Assembly: GCA_965208395.1 (NCBI GenBank)
Contig: CBDBON010000003.1
Location: forward strand, 1,426,001-1,490,000
DNA: 64,000 nucleotides
Source: CBDBON01 sp965208395
Lineage (GTDB): Bacteria > Chloroflexota > Dehalococcoidia > Lucifugimonadales > CBDBON01
Direction of reading: 5' to 3'
Part shown: piece by piece, positions 23,601-31,710 of the stretch
How positions within the stretch are numbered: position 1 is the stretch's first letter
Layout of the letters: the number at the start of each line of letters is the position of its first letter
Notes under the pieces: model-generated
Seen by the model: the letters and a program-made list of their open reading frames with translations, nothing else
Databases searched by the model: none
What the model was told of the DNA's origin: nothing
Translations under genes and position numbers: made by a program

Positions 23601-25071
23601 TGGGCAGCTCGCGCACTTCGAAGCCGTCCAGTCGGGGCAGACTCTCCTCCCAGTGCTCCTTGAGGACGACCGAGCCGCGCGGAGCGCTCTCTCCGAGCCG
23701 TTCCGAGGCGCTGACCGCCGGATGCGGCGTCCGGTAGATCGATGAGTAGGCGGCGGCGTAGAGGGCGGCGGTCGCCAGCACGATGGTCAGCACGGCCGCA
23801 AGCACAGAGCGCGAGACCTGCGAGCCCGCACGGTCCCACACAGAGAAGAAGAAACGGGAGCCGAAGAGCAGCAGAAAGGGCGTGAATGGCAAGAGATATC
23901 TGAGGAACTTGACGTCGAAGGCGCCGGTGATGAGGAACGAGGGCGCGACCCAGGCGAGCGGCACGACCGCCGCCCTCGACTCCACAGACCTGACCGGCAG
24001 CGTGACGAGCAGCGCGGCGAGCGATACCAGGCCGGCGAGCAGGATCGCCGGCAGGCTCATCGACACCAGCAGCACCGCAGCCGGAAGCGCCCATCCCGCC
24101 GCCAGGTAGAGAAGCGCGAATGCCGGACGCATGCCCCTTATCGAGACGTAGAGCAGGCCGACCCAGGCTAAGACACCGAGCGGCCAACCGAGCCCCCACG
24201 TCGCCAGCTGGCGCACATGGTACCAGTAGGGCGTCGTGTCGATGTACTGGCGGGTATAGGGATAGTCCCTGATCCTCCTGACCATCTCCGACTGCTCAAC
24301 CACGTCGGCATAGAAGCGACCCCAGTCGAGGAACATGTAGGGTTGGGCGATGAACAACACCGCGAGGGAGACGGCGACACCGACGAGGACGCCCCGGGCG
24401 GCGGTCGGCCATCGCAGGCTGAAGGAGCGTCCGTCCTCCTGAACACCGCTCAGCGAGAAGGCGTACATCAGATGCGCGATCAGCAGGGCGCCGTATATGG
24501 GCGCAAGGCTCACCTTCGTGGCCAGCGCCGCTCCCACGAAGACGCCCGCGAGAGCGGAGTCTCTGTATCTGCCCTCGGCGGCCACGCGCAGCATGAAGTA
24601 GACGGCGGCCACGCAGAAGAGCGCCAGGAATGTGTCCACCGTGAAGAAGTGGCTGAGCTGGATGTGCAGCACGGCCAGCGCGGCCAGAGCCGACGCCAGC
24701 AGGCCCTCCCGGCGGCCGTATAGCCTGCTTCCCAGCAGCCACACCATGAAGACCGTCGCAGTGTCCGCCAGCGCAGAGAGGACGCGGCCGGCTGCGCGCA
24801 GGTCGCCCATTCCGTCGCCGGGGAGGAGGTCGGAGACGAGATCGACCCCCTTGAGCAGATACAGGGGCAGGCTCCCGTATGGGAACCAGCGCGGGTTCCA
24901 GGAGCTCCGGTCGGCTGCCAGGAGCGAGCCCAGATCGCTCAGCGGGGGCGGCGAGAGCTGCTCGACCCTCGACAGGATGGCCCGCTCGTCGGGATGAGGA
25001 GTCCAGTCGAATCCGCGGTCCCAGTCTAGGCCGTAGAGGCGCAGCGTCAACGCGGCGCCGATGACGACCAA
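20635..25071 (-). CDS. Giant membrane protein: PMT-family glycosyltransferase fused to DUF2298 (Chlor_Arch_YYY) domain
   Basis: About 1478 aa, many membrane helices. The N-terminal half (roughly residues 1-650) is a GT-C glycosyltransferase of the ArnT/PMT type: the first external loop carries the acidic motif DWTPHPDERAIL, followed by repeated hydrophobic helices. The C-terminal half (from about 770) is DUF2298, whose namesake YLNYYYWGQF lies near residue 835. Later signatures are NAWDFPVYL and RMNSVFKFYIQVW. DUF2298 proteins are known from Chloroflexi and archaea and are thought to be lipid-linked-sugar glycosyltransferases or relatives. The start is uncertain: the TTG at 25071 cuts into a hydrophobic segment that stays open to 25182, with only CTG codons available upstream. 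It follows the class-IV aminotransferase by 77 nt. Confidence 0.85.
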   Translation of the reverse strand: MVVIGAALTLRLYGLDWDRGFDWTPHPDERAILSRVEQLSPPPLSDLGSLLAADRSSWNPRWFPYGSLPLYLLKGVDLVSDLLPGDGMGDLRAAGRVLSALADTATVFMVWLLGSRLYGRREGLLASALAALAVLHIQLSHFFTVDTFLALFCVAAVYFMLRVAAEGRYRDSALAGVFVGAALATKVSLAPIYGALLIAHLMYAFSLSGVQEDGRSFSLRWPTAARGVLVGVAVSLAVLFIAQPYMFLDWGRFYADVVEQSEMVRRIRDYPYTRQYIDTTPYWYHVRQLATWGLGWPLGVLAWVGLLYVSIRGMRPAFALLYLAAGWALPAAVLLVSMSLPAILLAGLVSLAALLVTLPVRSVESRAAVVPLAWVAPSFLITGAFDVKFLRYLLPFTPFLLLFGSRFFFSVWDRAGSQVSRSVLAAVLTIVLATAALYAAAYSSIYRTPHPAVSASERLGESAPRGSVVLKEHWEESLPRLDGFEVRELPMYDADSFHKTRLIAQELANADYLVFYSNRLYGTIPRLPIRYPDSTAYYRELFGGRLGYELVDHQTAYPQLLGVALVDDTFRRVGLAEPEALRDSRPATVALHLGFADESFSVYDHPKVMVFRNTGRLDAETIRLTIEEASRAAAPRAPPAEVGGIGLLMSEEEARQQREGGTWSDIVRPDGWASRLPVVSWLLVLQGMTLVALPMTLVLMGPLTDRGYLFAKVMGLLAVGLVVWLLASVGWMAFSSASIGTALLVVGVASAVMAVRKRREMVEFVRRRWPVLAVGEVIFLAAFLAFVLLRMANPDLWHPWRGGEKPMDLAYLNAVVKSSYMPPYDPWFGGGYLNYYYWGQFLVAVLIKATGIAPTVAYNLAVPTFFALVIGGGFSIVYNLVEGTRRSTRPDETGRSSWPPVLAGAGAALFVAVMGNLDGAIQLGEGVWRVVGRGLPFGAFDYWRSSRMMPTDLQGITEFPFFTFLFADLHAHLMALPFTLLALGLALAVVLARAGPGASRHVWSWEDTMRLAALGIAVGSLRLINAWDFPVYLAIGAAAILLAEFLVHGGFGLAMLLRAAAKSAFMFGAGYLAFLPFHLSYETFFTSVESTTNTTMLWRFLAICGPFMFIVLTFFLRESRELLAAASARSVAAIRWVAGAAASDDEEAAARPGSSRGVWTVVGVAALLVGAGFLLGAFFSGVAGSTTPFAAVLLALVGATAVRWLFSWRPDAPHLVFTSIAIAAALAVVIGLDLVRVEGDIDRMNSVFKFYIQVWVLLGVGSAYLLWRLLHDARRGGLGWRSGAWTVALVALLLGASVYPVLGTRARLADRFYGQTTPLTLDGTAYVEGTVYRDHEGDIDLEADFEGIRWLRENVQGSPIVLEGHTPTYRWGSRISVYTGLPTVVGWEWHQEQQRWDYRHQVRLRIEDVDRLYSTAGRQEALSLLRKYEVSYIYVGPLERFYYPARGLDKFDRMVGAGLDRVFQTDQVSIYRVTDDGA

Positions 25072-25148
25072 CAGACCGGCGTAGACGAGGCGGTCGGGCC
25101 CCGGGGACGAGACGCGGCGTGCTGCCGCGAACGCTGACGACAGATGGA

Positions 25149-26051
25149 TCAGCCGGCGTACCTCTGCGCCTGGCCGACTATATCAACGCCCACTGCCTCG
25201 CTCCAGGCCGCCAGCAGCTGCTTGGAGATCGGGCCCGGCTTTCCGTCACCGATCTGCCTGTTATCCGCCTTCGTCATGGGCTGCACGCAAGGGCCGGTGC
25301 TGGAGAAGAAGGCCTCGTCCGCTGTGTAGAGGTCGTAGGGCTGTATCTCCTCCTCTACCAGCGGGATGTTCAGCTGGGCCGCCAGGTCCAGCACCATCCC
25401 CCGAGACACGCCCTGAAGGATGTCGTTGTCGGGTGCTGTGCGTATGACGCCGCCGGTCACCAGGAAGACGTTGTTCGTCGTCCCCTCGGTCAGGTTGCCG
25501 TCGAGGTCGGTCAGGATCGGATACGCTTCCGGGTCGACGTCCGACGTCTCCAGGTCCGCGAGCGCGAAGTTCATGCGGCTCCAGTGCTTTACCTTGGGAT
25601 CGAGCGACTGCGCCGGATAGCTTCGCGTCCGGACGATCACGCCGTGGCATCCCTCGTCATAGTAGTGGGCGAAGCCTCCGAACCCGACCGGCATCAACTT
25701 CACGCACACCGTGGGAGGCCCCGCGTCGCGCGCCCTTGCGCCCGGCCCCCTGGTCACGAACTGCCAGATGGAGTAGTCGCCCACCTCGCCCCTGACATCC
25801 TCGTTGCGGACGACCACCTCCTCGCTGATGTCGGTCATCTCCTGCTTGGACAGACCGCAGTCGATGCGAACATAGGCCAGCGACCTGTAGAGCCTGTCCA
25901 CGTGCTCCTTCATACGGAAGCTCTTTCCGTCGAAGGTCCGGGCCACGTCGAACACCACGTCGCCGCCGATGAAGCCCCGGTCGTTCGGGTCTATCTTCAC
26001 CTCGCTGTACGGTATCCACTCTCCGTTGAAATAGGTCGTGTAGTCGGCCAT
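25149..26051 (-). CDS. Class-IV aminotransferase (branched-chain/D-amino acid type), copy 2 of a tandem pair
   Basis: A 300-aa fold-type IV PLP enzyme. The Schiff-base lysine is in KVKHWSRMNFALAD (about residue 153). The PLP-nitrogen glutamate lies in GNLTEGTTNNVFLV, and the C-terminal phosphate-binding loop includes FFSSTGPCVQPM. The family comprises IlvE, D-alanine transaminase and aminodeoxychorismate lyase; this protein lacks features that would decide among them. It lies 15 nt downstream of a clear paralog (26067-26987), with matching N-terminal pattern YFNGEW.P and RGF.GGD. ATG 26051 is used. The strongly paralogous tandem suggests duplication and specialisation. Confidence 0.87.
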   Translation of the reverse strand: MADYTTYFNGEWIPYSEVKIDPNDRGFIGGDVVFDVARTFDGKSFRMKEHVDRLYRSLAYVRIDCGLSKQEMTDISEEVVVRNEDVRGEVGDYSIWQFVTRGPGARARDAGPPTVCVKLMPVGFGGFAHYYDEGCHGVIVRTRSYPAQSLDPKVKHWSRMNFALADLETSDVDPEAYPILTDLDGNLTEGTTNNVFLVTGGVIRTAPDNDILQGVSRGMVLDLAAQLNIPLVEEEIQPYDLYTADEAFFSSTGPCVQPMTKADNRQIGDGKPGPISKQLLAAWSEAVGVDIVGQAQRYAG

Positions 26052-26066
26052 CTCCGTCTCCTTACT

Positions 26067-26987
26067 CTAGCTCTCAGCGCTCTCCCGGGCCGCGTCTCGC
26101 CTTGCAAGATCCACCGGGTCCACGCCCAGCATCTCCCCGAATCCAGCCAGGAGCTGCTGGACCACCGGTCCCGGTCTTCCGTCTCCCACGGCGCGCCGGT
26201 CAACGCTGGTCATCGGGACCACGCATGGGCTGGTGCTGGCTATGAACGCCTCGTCGGCGGTGTAGAGGTCGTACGGCTGCAGGTCCTCCTCGCGGCTTGG
26301 AATCCCCAGCCGCTCTGCAAGCTCCAGGACGACGCCTCGCGTCACGCCCTGGAGGATGTGCCTGTCGGTCGGCGTCCGGACCACGCCGTCTGTGACCAGG
26401 AAGACATTGTAGCTGATGCCTTCGGTCAGGCATCCGTCGTAGTCGGTCAGTATCGGATATCCCTCCGGGTCGACGGCCGCGGCCTCCAGATCGGCCAGGG
26501 CGAAGTTGTTCCGGCTGTGGTGCTTCACTTTCGGGTCGAGCGATCCGGCCGGATAGCTCTTGGTACGGACTATGACACCGTGCACCCCCGTCTCATAGAG
26601 CGGAGCGAAGCGGCCGTTGCTGGCGTTCCCGTTGACCTTGACGATCACGTTCGGGCTGTGCGCGTCCCGCGTCCTGCCGCCGGGTCCCCGCGTCACCATC
26701 GGGTAGAAGCCGAACTCGCCGTTCTCGGAGGCGTCGGAGTTCAGCCGCATCCCCTCCTGGCATATCTGCTTCATCCGTTCCGGCGTCTCGGCGATCTCGA
26801 ACTGCATATACTTGAGCGACCGGTAGAGACGGTTGATGTGCTCGTCCAGCCGGAAGATCTCTCCCCCGAAGGTCCGAAAGGAGTCGAAGACCGTGTCGCC
26901 GTTGAAGCCCCGGTCGTCGGGCGAGATGAGCACCCTGCTCATCGGAACCCAGTCTCCGTTGAAGTACCAGAGGGGCTCCCGTGCCAT
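26067..26987 (-). CDS. Class-IV aminotransferase (branched-chain/D-amino acid type), copy 1 of a tandem pair
   Basis: A 306-aa paralog of the next gene. It has KVKHHSRNNFALAD with the PLP lysine, GCLTEGISYNVFLV with the PLP-nitrogen glutamate, and FIASTSPCVVPM. ATG 26987 follows GGAGGTGA with ideal spacing, so I use it although the frame remains open upstream. It is the first gene of a minus-strand unit with the second copy and perhaps the giant glycosyltransferase. Differences between the copies fall around the active-site loops, consistent with different substrates; this is inference. Confidence 0.87.
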   Translation of the reverse strand: MAREPLWYFNGDWVPMSRVLISPDDRGFNGDTVFDSFRTFGGEIFRLDEHINRLYRSLKYMQFEIAETPERMKQICQEGMRLNSDASENGEFGFYPMVTRGPGGRTRDAHSPNVIVKVNGNASNGRFAPLYETGVHGVIVRTKSYPAGSLDPKVKHHSRNNFALADLEAAAVDPEGYPILTDYDGCLTEGISYNVFLVTDGVVRTPTDRHILQGVTRGVVLELAERLGIPSREEDLQPYDLYTADEAFIASTSPCVVPMTSVDRRAVGDGRPGPVVQQLLAGFGEMLGVDPVDLARRDAARESAES

Positions 26988-27119
26988 GCTTCTCACCTCC
27001 TGACCCACGGTCGATGCCGTTACGACGCCGGGATTATACTTCAGCCGGCACATCAGCGATAGGGCACACCCCACTAGTGAAGTCCTCCAGTCCCGTGAAT
27101 TCTGACCCGCTCCCCGTGC

Positions 27120-27125
27120 TATAAT
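27120..27125 (+). promoter_or_regulatory. -10 element of the tRNA-Ser pair
   Basis: A perfect TATAAT ends 10 nt before the 5' end of tRNA-Ser(CGA). The -35 region is poor (TGAATT with an 18-nt spacer). No second promoter is visible before the next tRNA, so both probably come from one transcript. Confidence 0.55.
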
Positions 27126-27135
27126 TCGACTTTCG

Positions 27136-27222
27136 GGAGAGGTGGCCGAGCGGCTTAAGGCGCTGGTCTCGAAAACCAGTATGGGAGCAATCTCATCGTG
27201 GGTTCGAATCCCACCCTCTCCG
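27136..27222 (+). tRNA. tRNA-Ser (anticodon CGA)
   Basis: An 87-nt class-II tRNA. Acceptor GGAGAGG/CCTCTCC with discriminator G (27222). The anticodon stem CTGGT/ACCAG encloses CTCGAAA with CGA at 27170-27172. The long variable arm contains ATGGGAGCAATCTCATC. CCA is not encoded (CGG follows), so it must be added post-transcriptionally. Confidence 0.96.
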
Positions 27223-27265
27223 CGGCAACCGGGCCCGCCGCGGCAGGCTTCTCGCACGATGCACC

Positions 27266-27358
<93 letters not shown>

Positions 27359-27400
27359 CAGAGCCAGGTCGTCCCGCCGGCACTTCCCTCGATCCGCCCC

Positions 27401-27428
27401 TTGACCGCACGCTCAGGTGCGCTAGAAT
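27401..27428 (+). promoter_or_regulatory. Sigma70-type promoter of dprA-topA
   Basis: -35 TTGACC (27401-27406), a 16-nt spacer and -10 TAGAAT (27423-27428), 15 nt before ATG 27444, giving a very short leader. Confidence 0.65.
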
Positions 27429-27443
27429 CTCTGACCGGAGCCC

Positions 27444-28562
27444 ATGATCAGCAACGAGCTCAAGTACTGGGTCGCATTCAACCGCGTTCCGCGCGTCGGC
27501 AGGGCGCGCTTCATGGCGTTGGAGCGCCACTTCGGAAGCCTCGAAGCGGCCTGGAGCGCCGGCCCTCACGACCTGCAGGCTGCGGGCATAGACAGCCGCA
27601 CGGCGCTCCGCATAGTCACACGGCGAGGGGCGGTCGACCCTGACCAGGAGATGGAGCGTCTGGACGCCGCGGGGGCACGCGCGCTCACCTGGCACGACGA
27701 TGAGTACCCTGCCAGGCTCAAGGAGATATATGACCTCCCGCCCGTCCTCTACATCAAGGGCGAGCCGCCAACCGAGGAGGAGCGCCTCATCGCCGTCGTC
27801 GGCACCAGGAAGCCGACCGCCTACGGCAGAGAGGCGGCGCGGGTGCTCTCCCACGATCTGGCAAAGTCAGGCGTGACCGTCGTCAGCGGACTGGCGCGCG
27901 GCGTCGACGGCATCGCCCACCGGGCGGCCCTCGAAGCGGGACAGCGCACGATCGCCATCCTCGGCAGCGGCATCGACGTCATCTATCCGAGGGAGCACGC
28001 CTCGCTGGCCGCCGAGATAGTGGAGAACGGCGTCCTGGTCTCCGAGCACCCCCTCGGCGCCAGGCCGGACGCGCAGAACTTCCCCAGACGCAACCGCATC
28101 ATGAGCGGGATGACGCTCGGCACAGTCGTCATAGAGGCCAGCGAGCAGAGCGGCGCGCTCCTCACGGCCAACCACGCCCTCGAGCAGAACCGGGAGGTAT
28201 TCGCCGTGCCGGGCAACATCTTCTCTCCCGGGAGCAGGGGCGCCAACCGGCTCATCAGCGAGTCCCGGGCGAAGCTGGTCACCCGATGCGAGGATATACT
28301 TGAAGAGCTGAATCTCACCTGGGTAGGCGAGCAGATGGAGCTCGCAGCCGTCTTCCCTCAGGACGAGAAGGAGGTAGACGTGCTGAACTACGTAACCTTC
28401 GACCCGGTCCACATAGACGAGATCATCAGGGCGAGCGGACTCGACATCTCGACGGTGAGCGGGACGCTGGCGATGATGGAGCTCAGGGGAGTCGTCAAAC
28501 AGGTGGGTGGAATGAACTACATCCGGCTTCGTGAGACCGCGGCCGAGTATCGGACGGTGTAA
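27444..28562 (+). CDS. dprA: DNA-processing protein DprA
   Basis: A 372-aa protein that loads RecA on incoming single-stranded DNA in natural transformation. An N-terminal SAM/HhH-like region (VPRVGRARFMALERHFGSL) is followed by the Rossmann-like core with VVGTRKPTAYG, VSGLARGVDGIAH and ILGSGIDVIYPREH. The conserved ends ARPDAQNFPRRNRIMSGM and VIEASEQSGAL are intact. A C-terminal winged helix of the type seen in many DprA proteins (from about residue 305, VHIDEIIRASGLD) is present. It is co-transcribed with topA, 6 nt apart, an arrangement common in several phyla. Confidence 0.95.
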   Translation: MISNELKYWVAFNRVPRVGRARFMALERHFGSLEAAWSAGPHDLQAAGIDSRTALRIVTRRGAVDPDQEMERLDAAGARALTWHDDEYPARLKEIYDLPPVLYIKGEPPTEEERLIAVVGTRKPTAYGREAARVLSHDLAKSGVTVVSGLARGVDGIAHRAALEAGQRTIAILGSGIDVIYPREHASLAAEIVENGVLVSEHPLGARPDAQNFPRRNRIMSGMTLGTVVIEASEQSGALLTANHALEQNREVFAVPGNIFSPGSRGANRLISESRAKLVTRCEDILEELNLTWVGEQMELAAVFPQDEKEVDVLNYVTFDPVHIDEIIRASGLDISTVSGTLAMMELRGVVKQVGGMNYIRLRETAAEYRTV

Positions 28563-28568
28563 TCGCAG

Positions 28569-30734
28569 ATGACAAAGGACCTGGTAATCGTAGAATCCCC
28601 CGCGAAGGCGCGTACGGTCGCTCGCTTCCTGGGCTCGAAGTACGACGCGAAGGCGTCGATGGGCCACGTCAGGGACCTCCCCAAAGGAGAGATGGGCGTG
28701 AACGTCGACGACCGCGGCTTTCACCCCGTATACAGGATCATGCCCGACAAGAGGAAGGTCGTCTCCGAGCTGGCCAAGGCCTCCAAATCGGCCGAGACAG
28801 TCTACCTGGCAACCGACCCCGACCGTGAGGGAGAAGCCATCTCGTGGCACCTGATAGACGCGGCCAAGATAAACCGTTCCAAGGTCAAGAGGGTCGTATT
28901 TCACGAGATCACGGAAGGCGCCATCCGGGAGGCGTTCGCCAACCCGCGGGCGCTCGATCAGGGCCTGATCGACGCTCAGCAGGCGCGGCGCGTCCTTGAC
29001 AGGCTCGTCGGATACAGGCTCAGCCCCGTGCTCTGGGGAAAGGTCCGCCGCGGACTCTCCGCAGGGCGCGTCCAGTCGGTGGCGCTCCGTATGGTCGTCG
29101 ACCGCGAGAAAGAGATCGAAGAGTTCACTCCGGTCGAGTACTGGTCGATAGAGGCGATGCTCGCCAAGCGGGGGAACGGCCGGTCGCCTGCCTTCAAGGC
29201 CCTCCTTCACTCGATCAAGGGCCGTAAGGGGACGATACGCATCCCGAACGGCGAACGCGCGCGGGAGATCACGTCCGACCTGGAGGGCAGCGACTTCACG
29301 GTGGACAGGGTCCAGAAGAGAGAGGCCAGGAGCCGTCCCGCCGCGCCGTTCATAACCAGCACCCTCCAGCAGGAGGCGTCCCGCAAGCTCCGCTTCACTG
29401 CCCGGCGCACAATGCAGGTCGCCCAGCAGCTCTACGAGGGCCTGTCGGCCGGAGGCGAAGGCTCGGTCGGTCTGATCACCTACATGAGGACAGACTCTAC
29501 CAATGTCGCATCTGCGGCGCGGGCCGAGGCCGCGCGGTATATCAGGAGCAAGTTCGGCGACCGCTACGCGCCGAAGTCCCCACGGCTCTACACCAGGAAG
29601 GTCAGGGGCGCGCAGGAGGCGCACGAGGCGATCCGGCCCACCTCCATAGAGCGGGAGCCCGACTCGCTGAGGAAGCACCTCAACTCCGACCAGCTCAGGC
29701 TCTACGAGCTCGTCTGGAAGCGGATGCTGGCGAGCCAGATGTCCGACGCGCTGTTCGACTCGACCACCGTCGACGTACTGGCCCCCGGGACGAGCTCCGG
29801 CGACGGCTACATCTTCAGGGCCAAGGGCTCGGTACTCAAGTTCGCCGGCTTCCGTGCCGTCTACATGGAGACCAGAGACGACGTGGCCGCCAACGGCGGC
29901 GACGATGAGACCGACCCGCTCCCCGAGCTGGAAAGAGGAGACGCGATCGACGCGCGCTCCCTAGCCCCCCAGCAGCACTTCACCCAGCCCCCGCCTCGGT
30001 ACTCGGAGCCGACGCTCATCAAGGCGCTCGAAGAGCAGGGGATCGGCCGTCCCAGCACCTACGCGCCGATAATCGGCACCATCATGGCCAGGGACTACGT
30101 GAGAAAACAGCAGGGGCGCTTCGTCCCGACCAAGCTGGGCAAGGCCGTCACAGGCCTGCTCACCGCCCACTTCCCCGACGTGATGGACATCGGCTTCACT
30201 GCCCGCGTCGAGGAGGAGCTCGACGACATCGCCAGCGGAGAGCGCCAGTGGACGCCGGTCCTGAGGGACTTCTACACTCCCTTCGACGCGGCCATAGATC
30301 GGGCCATGCGCGAGGCGAAGCGAGTGCCGCGAGACCAGATCGACGAGGAGACGGATGAGGCCTGCGAAAAGTGCGAGCGCCCCATGGTCATCAAGTCGGG
30401 GCGGTTCGGACGCTTCCTCTCATGCAGCGGCTTCCCCGAGTGCCGCAACTCCCGTCCGCTGCTCGCCAGGACGGGCGTAGACTGCCCCGAATGCGGAGGC
30501 GACCTCGTCGAGCGGCGCCAGAGGCGGCCCCAGAAAGGCAGGGGCAGGCAGAGCTTCTACGGCTGCTCCAACTACCCCGCCTGCAACTTCGCCGTCAACC
30601 GCAAGCCGCTGCCGCAGCCCTGCCCCGAGTGCGGCAAGCTTCTCCTCGCCTCCGGCCGCGAACGCGCCAGATGCACCGAGTGCCCATACCACGGCCCCAT
30701 CCCCGAAGAGGAGCCGATGGAGATGGCGGTCTAG
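28569..30734 (+). CDS. topA: DNA topoisomerase I (type IA)
   Basis: A 721-aa enzyme that relaxes negative supercoils. The toprim domain at the N-terminus has VIVESPAKARTVARFL and the DPDREGEAISWHL metal motif. The strand-cleaving tyrosine is Y305 in GLITYMRTDSTN. HEAIRPTS is the conserved domain-III motif. The C-terminus has three zinc ribbons (CEKC...CSGFPEC, CPEC...CSNYPAC, CPEC...CTEC) from about residue 598. ATG 28569 is 6 nt after the dprA stop. It is convergent with the downstream fusion gene, 13 nt apart. Confidence 0.97.
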   Translation: MTKDLVIVESPAKARTVARFLGSKYDAKASMGHVRDLPKGEMGVNVDDRGFHPVYRIMPDKRKVVSELAKASKSAETVYLATDPDREGEAISWHLIDAAKINRSKVKRVVFHEITEGAIREAFANPRALDQGLIDAQQARRVLDRLVGYRLSPVLWGKVRRGLSAGRVQSVALRMVVDREKEIEEFTPVEYWSIEAMLAKRGNGRSPAFKALLHSIKGRKGTIRIPNGERAREITSDLEGSDFTVDRVQKREARSRPAAPFITSTLQQEASRKLRFTARRTMQVAQQLYEGLSAGGEGSVGLITYMRTDSTNVASAARAEAARYIRSKFGDRYAPKSPRLYTRKVRGAQEAHEAIRPTSIEREPDSLRKHLNSDQLRLYELVWKRMLASQMSDALFDSTTVDVLAPGTSSGDGYIFRAKGSVLKFAGFRAVYMETRDDVAANGGDDETDPLPELERGDAIDARSLAPQQHFTQPPPRYSEPTLIKALEEQGIGRPSTYAPIIGTIMARDYVRKQQGRFVPTKLGKAVTGLLTAHFPDVMDIGFTARVEEELDDIASGERQWTPVLRDFYTPFDAAIDRAMREAKRVPRDQIDEETDEACEKCERPMVIKSGRFGRFLSCSGFPECRNSRPLLARTGVDCPECGGDLVERRQRRPQKGRGRQSFYGCSNYPACNFAVNRKPLPQPCPECGKLLLASGRERARCTECPYHGPIPEEEPMEMAV

Positions 30735-30747
30735 AGAAACACGGCCT

Positions 30748-31617
30748 CTAGTCAGATCCCCGGTACGTCCTCCGCTCTCGACGCTGTGGTGCTTCAGCCT
30801 GTGTTGTCTGGACGTTCCCGCCGTCGTGCTCCTGCCCCCCGCACGTATGAGAAGCCGAGACCTGCACACGGGCGAATCTCGTCACCTCGGACAGCACGTC
30901 GACGATCTCCCGTGTGAAGCGCTCCTGGCTCTGGAGCTTGCGCGAGATCAGCTCGATGACGCGCGGTATATTGGAAATGCCGTTCCGTCCGTCCCGAGGG
31001 ATGTACTCGACCTCAGCGGCGCCCGAGAAGGGCATGAGGTGGTGCTCGCACATAGAGCTAAACCGGATGCCGGATATCAATACGGAATTGGAATCAGTCT
31101 CCGGGGTGCCGTCCGCCGGAGGGCAATCCAAGAGCAGGGTCAGCGCCCGGCGGTCATAGGCGTATCCGGCGTATAGCTCGCGCCACACGCTGACGACGCG
31201 CTCGGGCGTCTCTACCAGACCGTCACGCGTTGGGTCGTCGCCGACCATCTCCAGCATTCGCGTGACAAGCTCCGCGCCATCTGACTCCCATCCCTCCTCC
31301 CATGGGAAGACGATCCACTCGGCGCTCTTCGCCTTGCGCTTGTCGATCAGCGCCCTGACCGTCAGGCCGTATCGCTCGCTGACTTTCCGGAGCGTCCGGC
31401 CGCTGTCGATCATGTCGTCGACCGCCACGGTCGCCTCCTCCGGGGCGGAGACCACTCGTATCCCGCGGTGGGAGCCCATACCATTCCCGTAGATCAGCGC
31501 CGCCACGTAGCCGCCGCCGCGCGGAATGCCCCATACGCGCGCGCCGTCAGGAATGCTGCGGCTCATGGAGAGAGTAAGATCGAAGACCTCTCGCCAGCTA
31601 AGCCGCATGATGCTCAC
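30748..31617 (-). CDS. Phosphoribosyltransferase-GTP cyclohydrolase I fusion protein
   Basis: A 289-aa two-domain protein. Residues 1-107 look like a type I phosphoribosyltransferase: WGIPRGGGYVAAL, then the PRPP loop VAVDDMIDSGRT (65-76), then WIVFPWE as in xanthine/guanine enzymes. Residues about 112-259 are FolE-like: ETPERVV, the zinc/catalytic CEHH at 190-193, the QERFT helix, and SHTC giving H257 and C259 (equivalents of E. coli H179 and C181). After C259 the family's R-G and S-T-T tail is missing and replaced by a hydrophilic end. Known FolE converts GTP to dihydroneopterin triphosphate for folate or 7-deazaguanine synthesis. The divergent neighbour is a queuosine-precursor transporter. 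Start GTG 31617 (alternative ATG 31608). Confidence 0.82.
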   Translation of the reverse strand: MSIMRLSWREVFDLTLSMSRSIPDGARVWGIPRGGGYVAALIYGNGMGSHRGIRVVSAPEEATVAVDDMIDSGRTLRKVSERYGLTVRALIDKRKAKSAEWIVFPWEEGWESDGAELVTRMLEMVGDDPTRDGLVETPERVVSVWRELYAGYAYDRRALTLLLDCPPADGTPETDSNSVLISGIRFSSMCEHHLMPFSGAAEVEYIPRDGRNGISNIPRVIELISRKLQSQERFTREIVDVLSEVTRFARVQVSASHTCGGQEHDGGNVQTTQAEAPQRRERRTYRGSD

Positions 31618-31648
31618 TATGCCCTCTCAGGGGTAACGTAATTCAGGC

Positions 31649-31654
31649 TATAAT
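31649..31654 (+). promoter_or_regulatory. -10 element upstream of the yhhQ-type gene
   Basis: A TATAAT lies 155 nt before ATG 31810. The -35 region is weak. Transcription from here would give a leader of about 150 nt. The same AT-rich spot reads TATTAT on the minus strand and could serve the fusion gene. Confidence 0.45.
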
Positions 31655-31710
31655 ACCCCGCACGTCGTCAGAAAGCATGACAGAAGCCCGGCCATACCCG
31701 CTGTCAACCT

